From Nymphaea colorata (Eukaryota > Streptophyta > Magnoliopsida > Nymphaeales > Nymphaeaceae), in contig NC_045138.2 in assembly GCF_008831285.2 (NCBI RefSeq), positions 23,409,934 to 23,473,933 on the forward strand: a DNA stretch of 64,000 nt, given 5' to 3'. Of the stretch, positions 60,331 through 64,000 are shown piece by piece. The notes beneath the pieces were generated by a model. That model saw only the letters and a list, made by a program, of their open reading frames with translations, had not been told where the DNA came from and made no database searches. How positions within the stretch are numbered: the stretch's first letter is position 1; each line of letters begins with the position of its first letter. Made by a program: the position numbers and the translations under genes.

Positions 60331-60731
60331 TCCCGGAGTGAGGCCCTGCTAGGGACTTACCCCCAGGACGGCCGACGGTGCCGAGAGCAGCCGGGCAGCG
60401 TTGGCCAGGGCTTTTGCTTGTATAGGCGCAGGCGCAGGAGAGTCAGCGCGTAAGGAGGTTGACTTGGAACCAAGTGGTGCTATTGAGGGAAAAGTGGGCG
60501 GAGCATCACGGATTGGACACAGTCTTTCCCTGGAGTGAGGCCATGTTAGGGACTTACCCCCAGGACGGCCGGGACTAGCGGCCGACGGTGCCGAGAGCAG
60601 CCGGGCAGCGTTGGCCAGGGCTTTTGCTTGTATAGGTGCAGGCGCATGAGAGTTAACGAATAAGGAGGTTGACTTGGAGCCAAGTGGAGATATTGAGGGA
60701 GGAGTGGGTGGAGCATAACGGATTGGAGACA
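60331..60731. repeat. Two-copy tandem repeat, about 200 bp per unit
   Basis: Unit 1 (60331-60522) and unit 2 (60528-60731) share GGAGTGAGGCC, AGGGACTTACCCCCAGGACG, GCCGACGGTGCCGAGAGCAG, CAGGGCTTTTGCTTGTATAG, AAGGAGGTTGACTTGGA and the end CGGATTGGA-ACAG. Unit 2 has a 13-bp insertion (GGGACTAGCGGCC region) and scattered changes. It is GC-rich, about 300 bp upstream of the OEP16-3-like gene. It may be part of a retroelement terminus rather than a host promoter. Confidence 0.9.
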
Positions 60732-61007
60732 GACAACACGAGGTAGATCTTCAGAGCAATCAAGGACTTATACCCGGTTTAGATGGAGTCAGTCATGAAT
60801 CTAGTCCAAACCCAAGTCACTCGGGGTAGCCTAGGGCCGAGCCTAGGCGGGTTACGGGCTAAGCCATCACGGCAAGGCCCAAAGACTTGAGTTATGTTTG
60901 AACTTCCGAGACGTCTCATCTCGAGTTTAGGTTTGCTTTCGCATTTGCTATAAGTTATGTGTGTGTCTCGGTTTGGGACACTTTGAGAACCGAGCCGGTG
61001 TGAGAAC

Positions 61008-61015
61008 TATATAAG
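61008..61015 (+). promoter_or_regulatory. TATA box
   Basis: TATATAAG sits between a GC-rich upstream region and a TTTTTCTTGTAC then CTTCTCTCTC pyrimidine leader, a typical plant RNA polymerase II core promoter arrangement. What it drives is unclear. Confidence 0.5.
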
Positions 61016-62819
61016 TTTTTCTTGTACTTTGCTTTGGTTATTTGAGCATCGACCTTCTCTCTCATCTCTCGACCTTTCATCGCACCTCCCTCTTCTCTTT
61101 TCTCATCCGAGCACTTCACCACTTTCCACCGGCGGCTGGGGAGCTTCATCTCACCCCGCAATCGGAGACGGCCGATCTCCACTTGAAGATCGTCGGCTTC
61201 GTCGTCCCCTTCTCCTCCCTAGTTTTTTACCTCTCTTCTCATCTAATCGGTCCGCGTTTTGACGTTGAAAGACTCCACGGTCTGCTGTCCAAGGCATCTT
61301 CTTACTCTCGATTTTTCCCAAAATGAAGTTCAATGAGCGCTAGGCGCATTCTCCCCAAAACACAAGGGAGTTTTGAGGCCAAACGCTCCACCGGGAAGGC
61401 TGCCAAGGTGTCGGGTTCCACACACGGACCGCCAGCATTCCAAGGCTGCAAGTCAACTTTCGGATTCTCCTTTAAGGCAAGTACTCGACGCCGTTTGGTT
61501 TTAGCAAAGGGTTCTTTGTGAAAAAGGAGATTGGGCGTAGATTTGTGGCTTAAGGATTCGGTTTATCCCTCGGCCTACACTGTGAGATCGATCGTCTTCT
61601 GCCGGCTGCAAGTCGCGGTTAACTCCATTGGATCAACCCCTTTTTCTTAGCCAAACGAGATCTTGGCTTGACCACAAGTTTGGGAGTCCGTATTCTTGGA
61701 AGAACGAGCCAAAATTGTGGGCGAAATTCCCTCAGTTTCAGCCTGTTTGTGTCACCGGAAAATGGCAACTTTCCGGCAGTGTAAGCAGCTGATATGAGCG
61801 AGATATAAGGGTGAATAAATCCCCAAAAGCATCGCCCAAATCTCAGTTCCAGCCTGATCAAATTTGGGGTTCATCAGAGTAAAGCCGAAGGAGTTCTAGC
61901 TCGCGGCCTGAACTCGCCGAAGTCCAGCCATCGCTGCTACTTTTCCGGTCAAGCTGTAAATTCCGAGAAGGTACTCTATTTACCCTTGTATCAAGTTCCA
62001 AATCAATAAGAGAACTATTTCGAGCAAGGGCAAATAAGTCCGGGGAATAGCTAGCGATTAGGGTGAATAACCCTAGCCGCCGGCTAGAGAGCGCACACCC
62101 TTATAGTTTCCATCAAAATCGGCAAGGTGTGCCACCTGATCCACTCGCGTCCATCCTCGTCGTCCATCGAGGCCACGTGTCACTCATCCAAGGAATCCGC
62201 CAACCAGCTCGCCCCACTTTCCAAAAGGTGAAGCGCCCCTCTAGTGCACGTTCCTACATTTTAGGAAACCGGCACCACATCCTCTCGCCACCTCACGCGT
62301 GCCCCACCATTCTTGCCCAAAAAGGTAACTCCCACCTTCCTTGTGCGCCACCTGCCCCTTGCGCACCTCTCCTCTAATTTAGGAAACCCTAGAGCCACTG
62401 CATAACCCCTACCTTTTAGGAAAATTGTCGCCACCTCATCCTCGTAACCCCTTTCCACCACGCCACTCCCCTTTACTTTAGGAAAGAACCCTATCTGTGC
62501 GCCAAGTGTCCCTTGCGCCCCACGTCCTTCGTAAATCGTAGCCGCCAACCATCGTTGCCTAAACCAACCTTACCCTAACTGTCACCTAACCTAGCCCAGC
62601 ACTCGAGCTTACCTAACCCAAGACCACTTAAGTGTAGCCTAGACCCTCATCGAGTTAACCTCACTAAACCCTTGACTTAGACCACCCTTTACCTAAGACA
62701 TCCCATTCTTAGCTCAGCCAAGTCCATCATCATAGCTTCTGCCATCACTGGACTACGTCGAGAGCCCCACGTGTAGCCAATCGCGGGCGCTCTGCCATCG
62801 TCGTCACTGTCGCAATCGT

Positions 62820-63210
62820 TACGCGTGGCCAAGCGGGCAGTGTTCGTTCGTCGTCATCGTCATCCGCTCGGCCAGGAGGGTCGAGCACTCCATCGCGTCT
62901 GCGCTCTACCATTGTCGTCGGCCCCAGCTCGCCATCACCTTCAGCATTCGTCGCCTGCACTCTTCGACTGCGGTCGCTGTCGCCAAGCGCTCGCATCCAG
63001 CCAGTGCCTTCGGCAGTCCGTTGCAGCCAAGCGGGCAGCTTTCGTCTACTTCCCCTACACCTTTGCGGCCAGGAGGGCCGTCCGTCATCTGCAGCAGCCG
63101 TCAACGCTTGGTTAGGAGGGTGCCCCTGCATCCATCACCAAGCTCACTCGGCCAGGAGGGCCGAGCCTTCTCCGTCTGTCCACCTTCTTCCGCGGCTAGG
63201 AGGGTTGTGC
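62820..63210. repeat. Degenerate repeats of CAAGCGGGCAG / GGCCAGGAGGG
   Basis: GGCCAAGCGGGCAG (62827) and CAGCCAAGCGGGCAG (63025), together with GGCCAGGAGGG or close forms (62870, 63067, 63152, and GGCTAGGAGGG at 63193), recur with intervals of about 200, 85 and 40 bases. It looks like an old, irregular tandem array. Confidence 0.6.
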
Positions 63211-63779
63211 CTTCTCCATCACCTACCTCCGTAGTTGAGATACACCGAGGTACAACTTGCCGTTGGTTTTGCCCCGGTGTCACTTGCTGGTCAGTCGAGA
63301 GTCTCTCGGCCGGTAACATCCCTATCCCCTTTGTAGTCACGTGGGTTTGGGTAGTATCTTGCATGCTTTGTTTTTAGCTTGGTCAGGACCTGTAGCTCCT
63401 CTTGCAGCACCTCTGAGGCACTTTTGCCAAGGACAGGGTCACAAGGTAGCAAGACCACCTACTGGGTTTTGGGTGTGATTTGCATGTTGGGCTTGGTTTG
63501 TATGGTTTGCGTGATTGTGTGTGAGTTGTGAGCATAATTCTTATAATCGTTTGCGGTTGTAAGGCCTTCTACCCTAGTTCTTGTAGTAGGAAAAAAAAAA
63601 AGACCTCACGGGTGAGGAAGCTTTTACTTGTATCTCATCCTAAGGGTTTTGGGATGGGGTGTCTGGCCGGGTAGAACTATTGTAAGTAACTTGTTTTAGG
63701 TTTTGGTTTTTGGGTTTACCTCGAGGGATCCTGGCACTAGGGCTGTCTCTGGGCTTAGATTTGGTCGATGCCAGGTATA

Positions 63780-63985
63780 GTCCTAACAGACCCCAAGGAC
63801 CAGCAATTTCACTGTCTTTGGGGTCTCGAGTTGTTGTCTGTATCAGCAATAGTAGCGGTGCATCCTTTAACTTTAATGTCACATCCTACCACCTTAAAAC
63901 ACAAGTGCATAACATCCACGTAAATCGAACTAGAGACCTATTAGTCTATAGGTCTCCAACCTGACCAGCTGCGCTATGCCCCTTG
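63780..63985 (-). mobile_element. tRNA-like sequence, possible SINE head
   Basis: On the minus strand, GGGGCATAGCGCAGCTGGTC (63982-63963) contains a perfect polymerase III A box (TAGCGCAGCTGG). About 35 bases on, AGTTCGATTTA (63931-63921) is a degenerate B box. Between them GAGACCTAT and ATAGGTCTC form a perfect nine-pair stem with a six-base loop. A tRNA-derived 5' end followed by unrelated sequence is the layout of plant SINEs. The 3' end and target duplication are not defined, and the T-arm and acceptor stem do not close well enough for a working tRNA. Confidence 0.45.
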
Positions 63986-64000
63986 AGACACAAGGAGAAC

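Larger units (their letters stand above)
60732..63640 (+). other. GC-rich, repeat-like region, possible long LTR or leader
   Basis: No coherent gene is seen: frames are short, Pro/Arg/Ser-rich and overlap on both strands. A TATA box with a plausible initiation context lies at 61008-61015, followed by a pyrimidine-rich leader. The centre (62550-62760) is a run of CCTAACC/ACCTAAC-type motifs. The right part has repeated GGCCAGGAGGGCCG motifs. The lack of a long frame plus a strong TATA fits a long LTR/leader of a large retrotransposon, but no second LTR, PBS or pol motif is inside the window. Confidence 0.35.

Noticed and set aside
63907-63985. A functional tRNA gene on the minus strand
   Set aside because: The central stem is nine pairs with a six-base loop, the B box is degenerate and the acceptor arms do not pair; a SINE-like head fits better.
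1-64000. CRISPR arrays, operons, prophage or other prokaryotic systems
   Set aside because: There are no spaced identical repeats, ribosome-binding sites or collinear gene runs. All genes are spliced plant genes or retroelements.

Overview
The window is nuclear DNA from a flowering plant. The evidence is spliced genes with GT-AG introns of plant families, Ty1/copia and Ty3/gypsy retrotransposons primed by initiator-Met tRNA, small terminal-inverted-repeat (TIR) elements, a relic of a plant reverse-transcribing virus, long (AT)n tracts and AT-rich intergenic DNA. Very long introns packed with nested transposons suggest a repeat-rich genome. The species cannot be fixed from the sequence.

Three host genes are supported by exon-by-exon reading, with splice phases that join without a stop. 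(1) A WD40-repeat protein on the + strand, 3938-18831, in nine exons, with an unresolved N-terminus. (2) A ZIP-family zinc transporter matching ZTP29 on the + strand, 27525-51254. Its twelve exons sum to exactly 277 codons (276 aa plus stop). (3) A Tim17/22/23-family protein matching OEP16-3 (the plant counterpart of complex I subunit B14.7/NDUFA11) on the - strand, 60033-54193. It has two coding exons totalling 160 aa and a probable 5'UTR intron. Genes 2 and 3 are convergent.

Transposons fill the introns. The first supported WD40 intron holds a 5,121-bp copia element (4871-9991). Its 277-bp LTRs differ at one base and it has a perfect 5-bp target duplication, yet its coding region is broken. 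ZTP29 intron 1 holds a copia LTR/leader fragment. Intron 6 holds an inverted copia element (32131-36904) whose 3' LTR is reduced to 29 bp by an internal deletion with templated filler, while its target duplication survives. Intron 7 holds a badly decayed copia relic that is itself interrupted. Intron 11 holds a reversed chromovirus carrying an 8-bp-duplication TIR element, then a small LTR-PBS-PPT-LTR element, then an endogenous pararetrovirus-like relic. The OEP16-3 intron holds another TIR element.

The flanks are less clear. The left 3.4 kb has retroelement-like pieces. The stretch 18.8-27.5 kb is mostly non-coding, with a reversed LINE relic. The GC-rich right end (60.3-64.0 kb) has a 200-bp tandem duplication, a TATA-bearing segment that looks like a long retroelement terminus or leader, and a tRNA-like SINE head. 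I see no CRISPR, operon or other prokaryotic feature, and no convincing new multi-gene system. The most interesting material is the transposon biology: a very young but defective copia copy, a filler-DNA junction, nested insertions datable by their target duplications, and a viral relic repeated on both sides of a transposon cluster.
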